Source of the DNA: JANMAT01 sp031359995
GTDB taxonomy: Bacteria; Actinomycetota; Acidimicrobiia; Acidimicrobiales; Ilumatobacteraceae
Direction of reading: 5' to 3'
NCBI GenBank assembly: GCA_031359995.1
Contig: JANMAT010000216.1
Span: 1 to 38,368, forward strand
Length of the DNA stretch: 38,368 bases
Made by a program: the position numbers and the translations under genes. This document shows, one piece after another, positions 8,027 to 16,756 of the stretch. Below the pieces are notes generated by a model. It was given only the letters and a program-made list of their open reading frames with translations, was not told the origin of the DNA and searched no databases. Numbering within the stretch: position 1 is the stretch's first letter; each line of letters opens with the position of its first letter.

Positions 8027-8707
8027 ATGGGACAGCTCTCACTGGTGGCCACGTTCGCCGTGGCCGCGACCAGCCTGGTGGCGTGCGTGTCGGCGTCGAT
8101 GAACGCCAAGCCCACCGGTCGCGATCTGCGCGCCGCCGCGGCCCGCGGTGACGCCGGCGAGGTGAAGCAGCTGCTCGACGCGGGCACGCCCATCGATGAG
8201 GTCGATGAGCGCGGCCGCAGCGCACTGCTGGAGGCGGTGGAGGGCGGCCACACCGAGGCCGCCACGGTGCTCATCGACCGTGGCGCCAGCGTGAACGTGC
8301 AGGCGGCCAACCTCGACACGCCGTGGCTGCAGGCCGGCGCCCTCGGCCACACCGACATCCTGCGCCGCATGGTCGATGCGCACCCCGACCTGAGCATCCG
8401 CAACCGCTACGGCGGCAACGCCATGATCCCCGCCTGCGAGCGCGGTCACGTCGACACCGTGCGGTTCCTGCTCACCACCGGCATCGACGTCGACCACGTG
8501 AACAACCTGGGGTGGACCGGCCTGCTGGAAGCGGTGATCCTGGGCGACGGCGGCGCGGACCACCAGCAGATCGTGACGCTGCTGCTCGACGCCGGCGCGT
8601 TGCCCGACCTGGCCGACAAGGACGGCGTGACCGCCCTGGCCCACGCCCGCCAGAAGGGCCAGCGCGAGGTCGCCGCCATCCTCGAAGCCCACGGCGCCCA
8701 CGGTTGA
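8027..8707 (+). CDS. Ankyrin-repeat protein with hydrophobic N-terminus
   Basis: A 226-aa protein with about five ankyrin repeats, seen as recurring pairs such as GRSALLEAVEGGHTEAATVLIDRGA, each about 33 residues with G(R/W)(S/T)xLxEA and a following LLxxG. The N-terminus (LVATFAVAATSLVACVSA) is hydrophobic and ends in LVAC, which could be a lipobox, but no positive charge precedes it, so an uncleaved membrane anchor is equally possible. The repeats would mediate protein binding; the partner is unknown. ATG 8027 is chosen because of the TAGGCT box; a TTG two codons upstream is less likely. The gene is monocistronic and ends in a concentric palindrome. Confidence 0.8.
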   Translation: MGQLSLVATFAVAATSLVACVSASMNAKPTGRDLRAAAARGDAGEVKQLLDAGTPIDEVDERGRSALLEAVEGGHTEAATVLIDRGASVNVQAANLDTPWLQAGALGHTDILRRMVDAHPDLSIRNRYGGNAMIPACERGHVDTVRFLLTTGIDVDHVNNLGWTGLLEAVILGDGGADHQQIVTLLLDAGALPDLADKDGVTALAHARQKGQREVAAILEAHGAHG

Positions 8708-8712
8708 CCGCC

Positions 8713-8756
8713 TCTGGGTCCGCAGAGCGTCACCGGTGGCGCCGAGCCGACCCAGA
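8713..8756. terminator. Concentric palindrome, probable bidirectional terminator
   Basis: TCTGGGTC (8713-8720) and GACCCAGA (8749-8756) are perfect complements. Exactly in the middle, 10 nt from each arm, sits the perfect palindrome CACCGGTG (8731-8738). It lies between convergent genes, so it may stop transcription from both sides; no T-run follows. Confidence 0.45.
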
Positions 8757-8782
8757 ACGCGACGCGACGCGACGCCGGGCGC

Positions 8783-9760
8783 TCAGCGGGCGAGGCGGGC
8801 CAGCAGCTCGGCCTCGCGCTCGGGCGGCAGGCCCGGCGACGCCGGCTGGGGCTGGTCGAGCGCCCAGGCCAGGGTGTCGGCCACCGTCTCGTGCAACGGC
8901 CGCAGCCGCAGCCCGGCGAGCAGCGCGGCCGACGGATCGGCCGCCAACATGAAGCGGTCGGCGTCGCCGCCCGACCACATGGGCAGCACCACGCCGTCGA
9001 GCCCCTCGGACCGCAGCACGTCGGCGTCGACCCATCGCAACGTGGTGCCGACCGGCGCCACGAGCGACGCGACGGCGTCCAGCAACTCGCCCCAGGTGAT
9101 CGGCTCGACCGGACCGACGGCGTGGAACGTGCCGCCGCGCGCCGCACCCACCATGGCCACGATCCACGCCGCCATGTCGCGCCCGTCGATCACCTGGGCC
9201 GGGTCGTCGGCCGGCCCGGGAGCGAGCACCTCACCGCCGCGCGCCAGCCGGGTCACCCACCAGGGGAAGCGCCACGTGAAGTCGTCGGGCCCCACCACGT
9301 AGGTGGGCCGCACGATCAGGGTGTCGGGGCCGAAGCGCTCGACCGCGGCCCGCTCGCACCGCACCTTCAGGCCGCCGTACGTCTCGCCCGTGACCTCCTC
9401 GACCGTGGGGTCGGCCAGCGTGGCCAGGGCGGCGTCCTCGCGGTAGCCGGCCGCCGGGCGGTCGTAGGCCGACACGCTGGACACGAACGTGTAGTGCCCG
9501 GCCCGGTCGCCGAGGCGGTCGGCCAGGGCGTGCACCTGACGGGGCACGTATCCGCACGTGTCGACCGTGGCATCCCAGTGTCCGTCGGTCAGCGCGGCGA
9601 GGTCGCCGTCACGGTCGCCGAAGCGGTGTTCGACGTCCGGGAACAGGTCGGCGCCGGTTCGGCCCCGGTGGAAAACCGTCACCTCGTGGCTCGCGGCCAG
9701 GGCCGCCGCCACGATGTGGCGCCCCACGAACCGCGTGCCACCGATCATCAGGATCCGCAT
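8783..9760 (-). CDS. NAD-dependent epimerase/dehydratase family protein (extended SDR)
   Basis: A 325-aa extended short-chain dehydrogenase/reductase. The NAD-binding motif MIGGTRFVGRH is at the N-terminus, with FHRG following strand 2, the active-site SSVSAY region in the middle, and YGGLK as the YxxxK catalytic pair. The sequence style (GGTRFVGRHIV) is that of bacterial proteins annotated as NAD-dependent epimerases; the substrate, sugar-nucleotide or otherwise, cannot be said. ATG 9760 places the Gly-rich loop where it belongs and has a TACGGT box 7 nt upstream; a GTG three codons earlier would overlap that box. It stands alone, convergent with the ankyrin gene and divergent from the 107-aa gene. 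Confidence 0.82.
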   Translation of the reverse strand: MRILMIGGTRFVGRHIVAAALAASHEVTVFHRGRTGADLFPDVEHRFGDRDGDLAALTDGHWDATVDTCGYVPRQVHALADRLGDRAGHYTFVSSVSAYDRPAAGYREDAALATLADPTVEEVTGETYGGLKVRCERAAVERFGPDTLIVRPTYVVGPDDFTWRFPWWVTRLARGGEVLAPGPADDPAQVIDGRDMAAWIVAMVGAARGGTFHAVGPVEPITWGELLDAVASLVAPVGTTLRWVDADVLRSEGLDGVVLPMWSGGDADRFMLAADPSAALLAGLRLRPLHETVADTLAWALDQPQPASPGLPPEREAELLARLAR

Positions 9761-9767
9761 CGGCGCC

Positions 9768-9773
9768 ACCGTA
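9768..9773 (-). promoter_or_regulatory. -10 box, probably leaderless transcript
   Basis: TACGGT on the minus strand ends 7 nt before ATG 9760 of the epimerase-like gene. No ribosome-binding site is visible. Confidence 0.45.
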
Positions 9774-9816
9774 GAGGGCCGTCACCGACCCCGAAACCGC
9801 ACGTCCGGGCGAGAAA

Positions 9817-9840
9817 ATCGGCCGATCGGTCGTGTATCGT
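9817..9840 (+). promoter_or_regulatory. Palindrome and -10 box upstream of the 107-aa gene
   Basis: ATCGGCCGAT (9817-9826) is a perfect 10-bp palindrome. It lies 8 nt before the candidate -10 box TATCGT (9835-9840), where a repressor or activator could act. The predicted leader is about 25 nt and carries AAGGA. Confidence 0.35.
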
Positions 9841-9871
9841 CGAAGGACCCGACCGAAGGAACCACCTCGCA

Positions 9872-10195
9872 ATGGCTATCCGCGCCAAGCTCACGACCGC
9901 CGAAGAACTGGAAGCCGCCCGCAGTGCCGCGCCGGCGCCCGGCGAGAAGGCCAAGCGCGTGGTCACCGAAGAGGAGAAGGCCAAGCGCAAGGAGCGGGTG
10001 GCCAAGGCCAAAGATGCGCTGGCCCGCTCGGTCACCACCAAGGGCGAGCAGGTGGCCCCCGCCCGGGCCGCCCTAAAGGGGTACCTGCAGCGGCTGAACG
10101 AGCCGAACCAGCCCGACGACGAGAAGTTCGAAGCCCTCCTCGAGGGGCCGTTCAAGGCGCCGCCGAAGAAGAAGACGAACGACCGCCGCTTCTGA
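9872..10195 (+). CDS. Hypothetical basic, helical protein, 107 aa
   Basis: No family recognised. The protein is very rich in Lys, Ala, Glu and Arg, with a long predicted helix (TEEEKAKRKERVAKAKDALARS, roughly residues 31-52) and a basic end, PPKKKTNDRRF. It has no Cys, no signal peptide and no membrane segment. The charge pattern would suit nucleic-acid or ribosome association, but that is only an inference. ATG 9872 is preceded by AAGGA 11 nt upstream; the open frame further upstream is antisense to the epimerase gene and is rejected. It is followed after 72 nt by the esterase operon but has a separate promoter. Confidence 0.7.
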   Translation: MAIRAKLTTAEELEAARSAAPAPGEKAKRVVTEEEKAKRKERVAKAKDALARSVTTKGEQVAPARAALKGYLQRLNEPNQPDDEKFEALLEGPFKAPPKKKTNDRRF

Positions 10196-10234
10196 CGGCA
10201 GGCGGCGCCTTTCCTCCGTTCGTCATCGCCCGGG

Positions 10235-10240
10235 TACCGT
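10235..10240 (+). promoter_or_regulatory. Candidate -10 box of the esterase-SDR-reductase-amidohydrolase operon
   Basis: TACCGT lies 27 nt before ATG 10268, implying a leader of about 20 nt that contains GAGGGGG, a good ribosome-binding site. No clear -35 is seen. Confidence 0.35.
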
Positions 10241-10267
10241 GGGCGAGGGGACAACCGAGGGGGCGTC

Positions 10268-11416
10268 ATGGTGGACATCAGTGGGGACTGTGCCGCCGGC
10301 TTCGGCGCGGTCAAGGACGCGTTCGCAGCCAACTTCGAGCGCGGCGCCGACGTCGGCGCGTCGGTGGCCATCGTCCGAGACGGCGAGCTCGTGGCCGACC
10401 TGTGGGGCGGCAGCCTCGATGAGGCCGGCACCACGCCGTGGCAGCGCGACACGATCATCAACGTCTGGTCGACCACCAAGACCATGAGCTGCCTGTCGCT
10501 GCTCGTGCTGGCCAGCCGCGGTCTGGTCGACGTGGACGCGCCGGTCGAACGCTACTGGCCCGAGTTCGGCGCCAATGGCAAGGGCAACGTGCTCGTGCGC
10601 CACCTGCTGTCGCACACCGCCGGCCTGCCCGGTTGGCAAGCGCGGCTCGAGGGTACCGACCTGTACGACTGGGACAAGGTGTGCGCGCTGCTGGCCGAGC
10701 AGGCCACCTGGTGGGAGCCGGGCTGGAAGTCGGGCTACCACGCCGTGACCCAGGGCAACCTGGTGGGCGAGGTCGTGCGCCGTGTCGATGGTCGCTCGGT
10801 CGGCACGTTCTTCGCCGAGGAGATCGCCGGGCCGCTCGGCGCCGACTTCCACATCGGCACCGGACCCGAGCACGACCACCGCGTCGCCCCCGTGATCCCG
10901 GCGCCGCCGCTGGTGTTCGGCAGCGCGGATGGCAGCACCGCACCTGACCGCGATTCGATCCCGTACCGTGCCGCCAACCCGCGGCTCGTGGCCGAGCAGT
11001 CGTGGGACGTCGCCTGGCGTCGGGCCGAGATCCCCGCCGCCGGCGGCCACGGCAACGCCCGCGGCGTGGCCCTGGCCCAGTGCGCGGTGTCGGCCGGCGG
11101 CTCGGCCCGCGGTGTCGACCTGCTCACCAAGGAGACGATCGACCGCATCTTCGATGTGCAGGCGGCCGGGCGCGATCTGGTGCTCGGCATCGGCGTCACC
11201 TTCGGCGTGGGCTACGGGCTCAACTCGCCCAAGAACCCCATCAGCCCCAACACAAGGGTCTGCTACTGGGGCGGTTGGGGCGGATCGCTCGTCGTGAACG
11301 ACGTCGATGCCGGCTTCACCTTCGCCTACGTGATGAACCGCATGGGTGAAGGCACCGTGGGCGACGACCGTGCCCACACCATCCTGCGGGCGGCGTACGC
11401 GTCGCTGGCCGCCTGA
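10268..11416 (+). CDS. Serine hydrolase, class C beta-lactamase fold (esterase-like)
   Basis: A 382-aa beta-lactamase/transpeptidase-like protein of the EstB esterase type. Nucleophile Ser68 and Lys71 form the SxxK motif (STTK, 68-71), Tyr157 lies in SGYHAVTQGN as the YxN-equivalent, and HLLSHTAGLPGW at about 112-123 is typical of the group. There is no signal peptide, so it should act on a cytoplasmic ester or amide rather than on antibiotics. ATG 10268 follows GAGGGGG. It is the first gene of a plus-strand operon: the SDR begins 18 nt after its stop. Together with its neighbours it probably serves degradation of a cyclic or terpenoid-like compound, which is inferred from gene company only. 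Confidence 0.85.
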   Translation: MVDISGDCAAGFGAVKDAFAANFERGADVGASVAIVRDGELVADLWGGSLDEAGTTPWQRDTIINVWSTTKTMSCLSLLVLASRGLVDVDAPVERYWPEFGANGKGNVLVRHLLSHTAGLPGWQARLEGTDLYDWDKVCALLAEQATWWEPGWKSGYHAVTQGNLVGEVVRRVDGRSVGTFFAEEIAGPLGADFHIGTGPEHDHRVAPVIPAPPLVFGSADGSTAPDRDSIPYRAANPRLVAEQSWDVAWRRAEIPAAGGHGNARGVALAQCAVSAGGSARGVDLLTKETIDRIFDVQAAGRDLVLGIGVTFGVGYGLNSPKNPISPNTRVCYWGGWGGSLVVNDVDAGFTFAYVMNRMGEGTVGDDRAHTILRAAYASLAA

Positions 11417-11434
11417 GAGAACGAGGACCGCACC

Positions 11435-12274
<840 letters not shown>

Positions 12275-12275
12275 G

Positions 12276-13367
12276 ATGGCGCCGAACAAGGTCCTGGTGG
12301 TCGGCGCGTCGGGTGTGGTCGGCCTGCATGCGCTGCGGCACTTCGCGTCGCGGACCGAGTTCGAGGTGGTCGGCCTGGCCCGCAGGCCGGTGCCGGTGGA
12401 CGGCGCCGAGCTCGTGGCCGTCGACCTCGCCGACCGCGAGGCCACGGCCGCCGCGGTGGCCGGCATCGCGGGAATCACCCACGTCGTGTACGCCGCCCTG
12501 TTCGAGAAGCCCGGCCTGGTGCCGGGCTGGTACGAGCACGACCAGATGCAGCGCAACCTCGACATGTTCGTGCACCTGCTCGACTCGGTGCTGGCCCAGG
12601 GCACGCTGCAGCACATCACGCTCCTGCAGGGCGCCAAGGCCTACGGCGGTCACGTGGAGCCCATGCGCGTGCCCGGCGTGGAGCGCGCACCGCGCCACCC
12701 GCACGAGAACTTCTACTGGCTGCAGGAAGACCACATGCTCGCTGCCCAGCAGGGCGCGTCGTGGGCGTTCACCATCCTGCGCCCGCAGATCATCTTCGGC
12801 GAGGCGTTCGGCAGCAACATGAACGCCATCCCGGCCTACGGCGTGTACGCCGCCGTGCTGCGCCACGACGGCGAGCCGTTGCACTACCCGGGCGAGGGCA
12901 GCTTCGTGACCGAGGCGGTCGACGCCGACCTGCTGGCCCGCGTCATCGGTTGGGCCGCCACCGCCGATGCGGCGCGCGACGAGACGTTCAACGTGACCAA
13001 CGGCGACGTGTTCGTGCTGGAGAACCTGTGGTCGGCCATCGCCGACGCCTTCGGCATGGAGGTCGGCGACAAGCGATCCACGTCGCTGGCGGACGAGATG
13101 CCCAAGCGGCAGGACACGTGGGCCGCGCTCGTGGAGCGCTTCGGGCTGCGCTCACCGGTCGACCTGGAACGCTTCGTGGGTCAGTCGTTCATCTACGCCG
13201 ATCTCATCTCGGGCCTGGGCCGCCCCGCCGGCACGCAACCGTCGTTGCTGAGCACCATCAAGATCCGCCAGGCCGGCTTCGCCGACTGCGTCGACACCGA
13301 GCTGATGTTCCGTCGGCTCATCGCGTCGTTCCAAGACCAGCACCACCTGCCGCCGCGGGTCTGGTGA
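12276..13367 (+). CDS. PRISE/VEP1-like SDR (enone reductase or epimerase family)
   Basis: A 363-aa atypical SDR. The NAD(P) motif GASGVVG is at 10-16. The QGAKAYGGH segment (catalytic-type Lys121) and ENFYWLQEDHML (Tyr147) match the signature of progesterone 5-beta-reductase/iridoid-synthase-like enzymes (there GxKHYxGP and NFYYxxED), which reduce activated C=C bonds of enones such as steroids or monoterpenoids. Here the second Tyr of the pair is Trp. ATG 12276 begins 1 nt after the SDR stop; the longer open frame back to 12165 overlaps the SDR and is not used. In this operon it could saturate an unsaturated ketone made by the preceding SDR. Confidence 0.82.
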   Translation: MAPNKVLVVGASGVVGLHALRHFASRTEFEVVGLARRPVPVDGAELVAVDLADREATAAAVAGIAGITHVVYAALFEKPGLVPGWYEHDQMQRNLDMFVHLLDSVLAQGTLQHITLLQGAKAYGGHVEPMRVPGVERAPRHPHENFYWLQEDHMLAAQQGASWAFTILRPQIIFGEAFGSNMNAIPAYGVYAAVLRHDGEPLHYPGEGSFVTEAVDADLLARVIGWAATADAARDETFNVTNGDVFVLENLWSAIADAFGMEVGDKRSTSLADEMPKRQDTWAALVERFGLRSPVDLERFVGQSFIYADLISGLGRPAGTQPSLLSTIKIRQAGFADCVDTELMFRRLIASFQDQHHLPPRVW

Positions 13368-13399
13368 CCCTTCCACCGATCGCTACCAGAGGAGCACCC

Positions 13400-14395
13400 A
13401 TGACCAAGCCCGGATCGCAGGAATGGCTCGACCAGGTCGTCGAAGAGATCGTCGAACCCGGCCAGCGCATCGTCGACCCGCACCACCACCTGTGGCCGGT
13501 CGGCGGCGCCCTGCCGTACGGCCTGGACGAGCTCGTCGCCGACCTGGAGAGCGGGCACGACGTGCAGCGCACCGTGTTCGTCGAGTGCCACGCCGCGTAT
13601 CGCGAGGGCGGGCCGAAGCACCTGCAGACCGTCGGCGAGACCGAGTTCGTGGCCGAGAACGCGTTCCGCGATCCGAAGCGGCGCATCGGTGCCATCGTGG
13701 CCCACACCGACGTGCGCGACCTCGACCACCTCGACGAGGTGCTCGTCGCCCACACCGAGGCGGGCCAGGGCCTGTTCCGCGGCATCCGCCACGCCGGCTC
13801 GCGTGACCCGCACCCCGAACACCTGCGCATCGCCGGTCGTGCGCCCGAGGGCCTGTACGCCGACGAGAACTTCCGCAAGGGCGTGCAGCGTCTGGGCCAG
13901 AGCGGCCTCAGCTACGACACGTGGCACTACCACCACCAGAACCGCGACTTCGCCGCCTTCGCCCGCGCCGTGCCCGACACCCAACTCATCCTCGACCACT
14001 TCGGCACACCGCTCGGCGTGGGCCGCTTCGCCGGCCGGCGTGACGAGGTGTTCGCCGAGTGGAAGGTGACCCTGGCCGAGATCGCGAAGTGCGACAACGT
14101 CGTGGCCAAGATCGGCGGTCTGGCCATGCCCGACAACGGGTTCGGCTGGGACCGGGCCGAGCGCCCGCCCAGCAGCGACGAGTTCGTCGCCGCCCAGGGC
14201 CGCTACTACGCCCACGCCATCGAGTGCTTCGGCCCCGAGCGGTGCATGTTCGAGTCGAACTTCCCGGTCGACCGCATGTCGCTGTCGTACCCGGTGCTCT
14301 ACAACGCGCTGAAGAAGATCGCCGCACCGTTCTCGGCCACCGAGCGCGACGCCATGTTCTACGGCACCGCGTCGCGCATCTACCGGCTCGACTGA
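13400..14395 (+). CDS. Amidohydrolase family 2 (TIM-barrel metal hydrolase)
   Basis: A 331-aa metal-dependent hydrolase or decarboxylase-like protein of the amidohydrolase-2 group. The metal-binding HxH lies in IVDPHHHLWP (His28, His30), a further His in LILDHFGTPLGVG, and the C-terminal CMFESNFPVDR segment is characteristic. Relatives hydrolyse lactones or decarboxylate aromatic acids; the reaction here is not determinable. ATG 13400 is preceded by AGAGGAG. It is the last gene of the plus-strand operon, 32 nt after the PRISE-like gene. It ends 20 nt before the convergent acyl-CoA-dehydrogenase-like gene, the gap being filled by a hairpin. Confidence 0.84.
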   Translation: MTKPGSQEWLDQVVEEIVEPGQRIVDPHHHLWPVGGALPYGLDELVADLESGHDVQRTVFVECHAAYREGGPKHLQTVGETEFVAENAFRDPKRRIGAIVAHTDVRDLDHLDEVLVAHTEAGQGLFRGIRHAGSRDPHPEHLRIAGRAPEGLYADENFRKGVQRLGQSGLSYDTWHYHHQNRDFAAFARAVPDTQLILDHFGTPLGVGRFAGRRDEVFAEWKVTLAEIAKCDNVVAKIGGLAMPDNGFGWDRAERPPSSDEFVAAQGRYYAHAIECFGPERCMFESNFPVDRMSLSYPVLYNALKKIAAPFSATERDAMFYGTASRIYRLD

Positions 14396-14400
14396 GGCGG

Positions 14401-14415
14401 GCGTCGACCCGACGC
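14401..14415. terminator. Short hairpin between convergent genes
   Basis: GCGTCG pairs perfectly with CGACGC across a 3-nt loop. The stem fills almost the whole 20-nt gap between two convergent stop codons. No T-run; the terminator role is inferred from position. Confidence 0.35.
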
Positions 14416-15588
14416 TCAGCGGGCGAAGAACACGCCTGGGCTCACCAACGGGCCGCCGGGCTGGTCCTTCGTGAAGAACCACTCGCCCAGCGTCTTGTAG
14501 TTGGGCTTGAAGATGATGATGTGCTGCGTGGCGGTGTGGATGTCGCGGAAGCACTGCGACAGCAGGTTGCTGGTGAACACCGAGCGCGCGCCGGCCTGGT
14601 GGAACACGAGGTCCACCGCGCGCGCCGCTTCGTGCACCGAGTGCACCATGGCCAGCTGCAGGTTGACCGTGGCGTCCCTGCTCACGCGGCCCTGCTCGGC
14701 CTCGGCGTAGGCCCGCGCCACCGCGTCCCACACGAAGCAGCGGCTGGCCCGCACGATGGCCTCGGCTTCAGCCACCGCCATCTTGGCGCCGTCGCGCCCC
14801 ATCAGTTGCGCCAGCACGCCGTAGCCCTTCGCCTCGGTCTCGATGGCCGCTTCGATGGCGGCGCGGGCGATGCCGAGCGCGTGGGCGCTGTGGCCCAGCA
14901 GCATGAAGATGCCCTTGTACAGCGGACCCGGATGGTTCGCCGGCGCCGCGGTGCGCAGGGTGACCCGCTCGTCGGGCACGAGCACGTCGGTGGCGACCAG
15001 ATCGTGGCTGCCGGTGCCGCGCATGCCCATGCCGTCCCACGTGTCGTCGATCGTGACCTCGTCGCGCAGGAACAGCACGGAGCGCGTGTCGGGACCGTCG
15101 GGGCCGAACGCCGGCCGACCTCCCTGCACCACCACGCACAGGCCGCTGAGCACGGCGGAGTGCAGGCTGCCGCTGGTGAACTTCCAGCGACCCGACACAC
15201 GCCAGCCGCCCTCGACGCGCTCGGCCTGACCGCCCGGCGTCTGGTTGCCGGCCATGACCGCCCGCGGGTGCTCGGCCAGGATGCACCGGGCCACGGCGGG
15301 CGCCAGGCCGGCCCAGCCGATGCCACTGTTGATCATGGCCAGCCAGCCCACCGAGCCGTTGATGCGCGACAGCTCCTCGACCATGTCCATCCAGGCGACT
15401 GCGTGCATCTCGAGGCCGCCGAGCGTGGCGGGCATGAGCGCGGTGAACACCCCGGCGTCGTAGAGCTCGTCGACCAGCCAGCTCGGCAGCGTGCGCTCCT
15501 GCTCGAGCTGCGGTGCCCAGGCACGGATGCGCTCCTCGAGCGCTCGCACGCGGTCGATGACGGCGGTGTTCGGATCGGTGACGGTCAT
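14416..15588 (-). CDS. Acyl-CoA-dehydrogenase-fold flavoprotein, possibly a flavin-dependent monooxygenase
   Basis: A 390-aa protein with the acyl-CoA dehydrogenase fold. The N-terminal helical part contains RINGSVGWLAMINSGIGW, the middle has EGGWRVSGRWKFTSGS, and the C-terminal helix carries FRDIHTATQHIII. These are marks of the type 2 subgroup that includes HsaA- and DszC-like two-component flavin monooxygenases, so hydroxylation with reduced flavin is as likely as true acyl-CoA dehydrogenation. No flavin reductase gene is nearby. ATG 15588 follows AGGGGG by 8 nt; the frame extends to 15675 but would overlap the regulator promoter. It is divergent from the MarR gene and probably controlled by it. 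Confidence 0.83.
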   Translation of the reverse strand: MTVTDPNTAVIDRVRALEERIRAWAPQLEQERTLPSWLVDELYDAGVFTALMPATLGGLEMHAVAWMDMVEELSRINGSVGWLAMINSGIGWAGLAPAVARCILAEHPRAVMAGNQTPGGQAERVEGGWRVSGRWKFTSGSLHSAVLSGLCVVVQGGRPAFGPDGPDTRSVLFLRDEVTIDDTWDGMGMRGTGSHDLVATDVLVPDERVTLRTAAPANHPGPLYKGIFMLLGHSAHALGIARAAIEAAIETEAKGYGVLAQLMGRDGAKMAVAEAEAIVRASRCFVWDAVARAYAEAEQGRVSRDATVNLQLAMVHSVHEAARAVDLVFHQAGARSVFTSNLLSQCFRDIHTATQHIIIFKPNYKTLGEWFFTKDQPGGPLVSPGVFFAR

Positions 15589-15626
15589 GGCCGGTGCCCC
15601 CTGGTCGGCGTCTCGACCAAGGTATT

Positions 15627-15644
15627 CAATGTCTTTACAAAATG
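15627..15644. promoter_or_regulatory. AT-rich imperfect palindrome, candidate MarR operator
   Basis: An 18-bp element in the gap between the divergent flavoprotein and MarR genes is much more AT-rich than its surroundings and shows weak symmetry (CANTNT and ANANTG half-sites). It sits between the two start sites, where a MarR dimer would be expected to bind. The symmetry is imperfect. Confidence 0.35.
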
Positions 15645-15653
15645 CAAGAGGGC

Positions 15654-15659
15654 TAACAT
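15654..15659 (+). promoter_or_regulatory. -10 box of the MarR gene, leaderless
   Basis: TAACAT ends 5 nt before GTG 15665. With no ribosome-binding site, a leaderless transcript is likely. Confidence 0.45.
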
Positions 15660-15664
15660 GCGAC

Positions 15665-16180
15665 GTGGCCGACAACGACTATCAGCGTTTCGTGGCAGGG
15701 ATCCTCGGCCGGGCCGACACGACCGGGTTCGAACATCCCTCGGCCATGCAGACCGTGTTCTCCCTCACCACCACGGCCAGCATGATCACCTACGACCTCG
15801 AGGCCGCCGTGCACCGCCCCCTCGGGCTCAGCTGGGCGGCGTACCGGCTCATGGTCGTGCTGTTCGTGTCGGGGCCCGTCGACCCGACCACCGCGGCACC
15901 GCGTGCCGCCATGAGCCGGGCCACCGTCTCGTCGTTGGCCAACAGCCTCGAGCGAGACGGTCTGCTCGTGCGCGAGCCGGCCGACCATGACAAGCGCAGC
16001 GTGGTGCTGGCCCTGACCGACAAGGGCCGGGCCCTGCTCGACGAGGCCAAACGAGCCAACAACGAGCGCGAAGAGGTGTGGTGCGGCGTGCTCACCGAGG
16101 ACGAGCGACAGCAGCTCGTCGGGCTGCTGGCCAAGTTGGCGGCCCAGCCGGCCGAGACCGACGTGCGCCAGCGCAACTGA
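15665..16180 (+). CDS. MarR-family transcriptional regulator
   Basis: A 171-aa winged-helix regulator. The recognition region MSRATVSSLANSLERDGLLVREPADHDKRSVVLALTDKGRALLDEA has the helix-turn-helix, the wing with the conserved D-x-R (DKR), and the start of the dimerisation helix. MarR proteins usually repress a neighbouring catabolic gene and release DNA on binding an aromatic or CoA ligand; the divergent flavoprotein gene, and perhaps the whole 10.2-15.6 kb block, is the natural target. GTG 15665 is chosen for its upstream TAACAT box; an earlier open frame overlaps the flavoprotein gene. It is followed after 22 nt by the EVE gene, which has a separate promoter. Confidence 0.88.
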   Translation: MADNDYQRFVAGILGRADTTGFEHPSAMQTVFSLTTTASMITYDLEAAVHRPLGLSWAAYRLMVVLFVSGPVDPTTAAPRAAMSRATVSSLANSLERDGLLVREPADHDKRSVVLALTDKGRALLDEAKRANNEREEVWCGVLTEDERQQLVGLLAKLAAQPAETDVRQRN

Positions 16181-16189
16181 GTGCTGCGG

Positions 16190-16195
16190 TACCGT
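16190..16195 (+). promoter_or_regulatory. -10 box, probably leaderless transcript
   Basis: TACCGT ends 7 nt before GTG 16203 of the EVE gene, in the short gap after the MarR stop. Confidence 0.45.
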
Positions 16196-16202
16196 CGCCG
16201 CC

Positions 16203-16658
16203 GTGGCGTACTGGTTGATGAAGTCGGAGCCCGAGGAGCTCAGCTACTCGATGCTCGTGAAGAAGAAGCGCGCCGGCTGGGACGGCGTGCGCAACCACCA
16301 GGCCAAGAACTTCCTGCGCCGCATGGTGGCGGGCGACCGGGCGATCTTCTACCACTCGAGCACCACGCCGCCGGGTGCCGCCGGCATCTGCCGCATCGTG
16401 AAGACGGCCGAGCCCGACCCGACCCAGTTCGATCCGACGAGCCACTACTACGACCCCACGTCCGACCCCGACAAGCCCCGCTGGGACTGGGTCACCGTGG
16501 GGCCAGTGCGCAAGCTGCGCTACGTGCCGCTCGACGAGCTGCGCACGCTTCCCGAGCTGGCGAACTGCCGACTGCTGGCCCGTGGAAACCGCCTGTCGGT
16601 GATGCCGCTCACCGACGAGGAGTTCGCCGCCATCGTCCGCACCGCCGACGGCGGCTGA
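16203..16658 (+). CDS. EVE-domain protein
   Basis: A 151-aa protein consisting of one EVE domain (PUA-like fold). It opens with YWLMKSEPEE and continues with WDGVRNHQAKNFLRRM, GDRAIFYHSS and a C-terminal LPELANCRLLARGNRLSVMPL, all standard for the family. EVE domains bind modified bases in DNA or RNA and are found as small stand-alone proteins and fused in restriction or defence proteins; here it stands alone, so a housekeeping role with modified nucleic acid is plausible but unproven. The start is GTG 16203, which gives the canonical N-terminus and follows a TACCGT box by 7 nt. Confidence 0.9.
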   Translation: MAYWLMKSEPEELSYSMLVKKKRAGWDGVRNHQAKNFLRRMVAGDRAIFYHSSTTPPGAAGICRIVKTAEPDPTQFDPTSHYYDPTSDPDKPRWDWVTVGPVRKLRYVPLDELRTLPELANCRLLARGNRLSVMPLTDEEFAAIVRTADGG

Positions 16659-16756
16659 CGGCCGCCCGCTCATGAGAAGACCTCGCCCGCGAACCGCAGG
16701 ATCGCCGGAGGGAGAGGTCAAGGACGTCTCGACGACGCGGGCAGCGGGCAGGGTGA

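Noticed and set aside
16679..16719. GACCTC/GAGGTC arms between the EVE and membrane-anchored protein genes
   Set aside because: Only 6-bp arms with a 29-nt spacer in GC-rich DNA; not distinguishable from chance.
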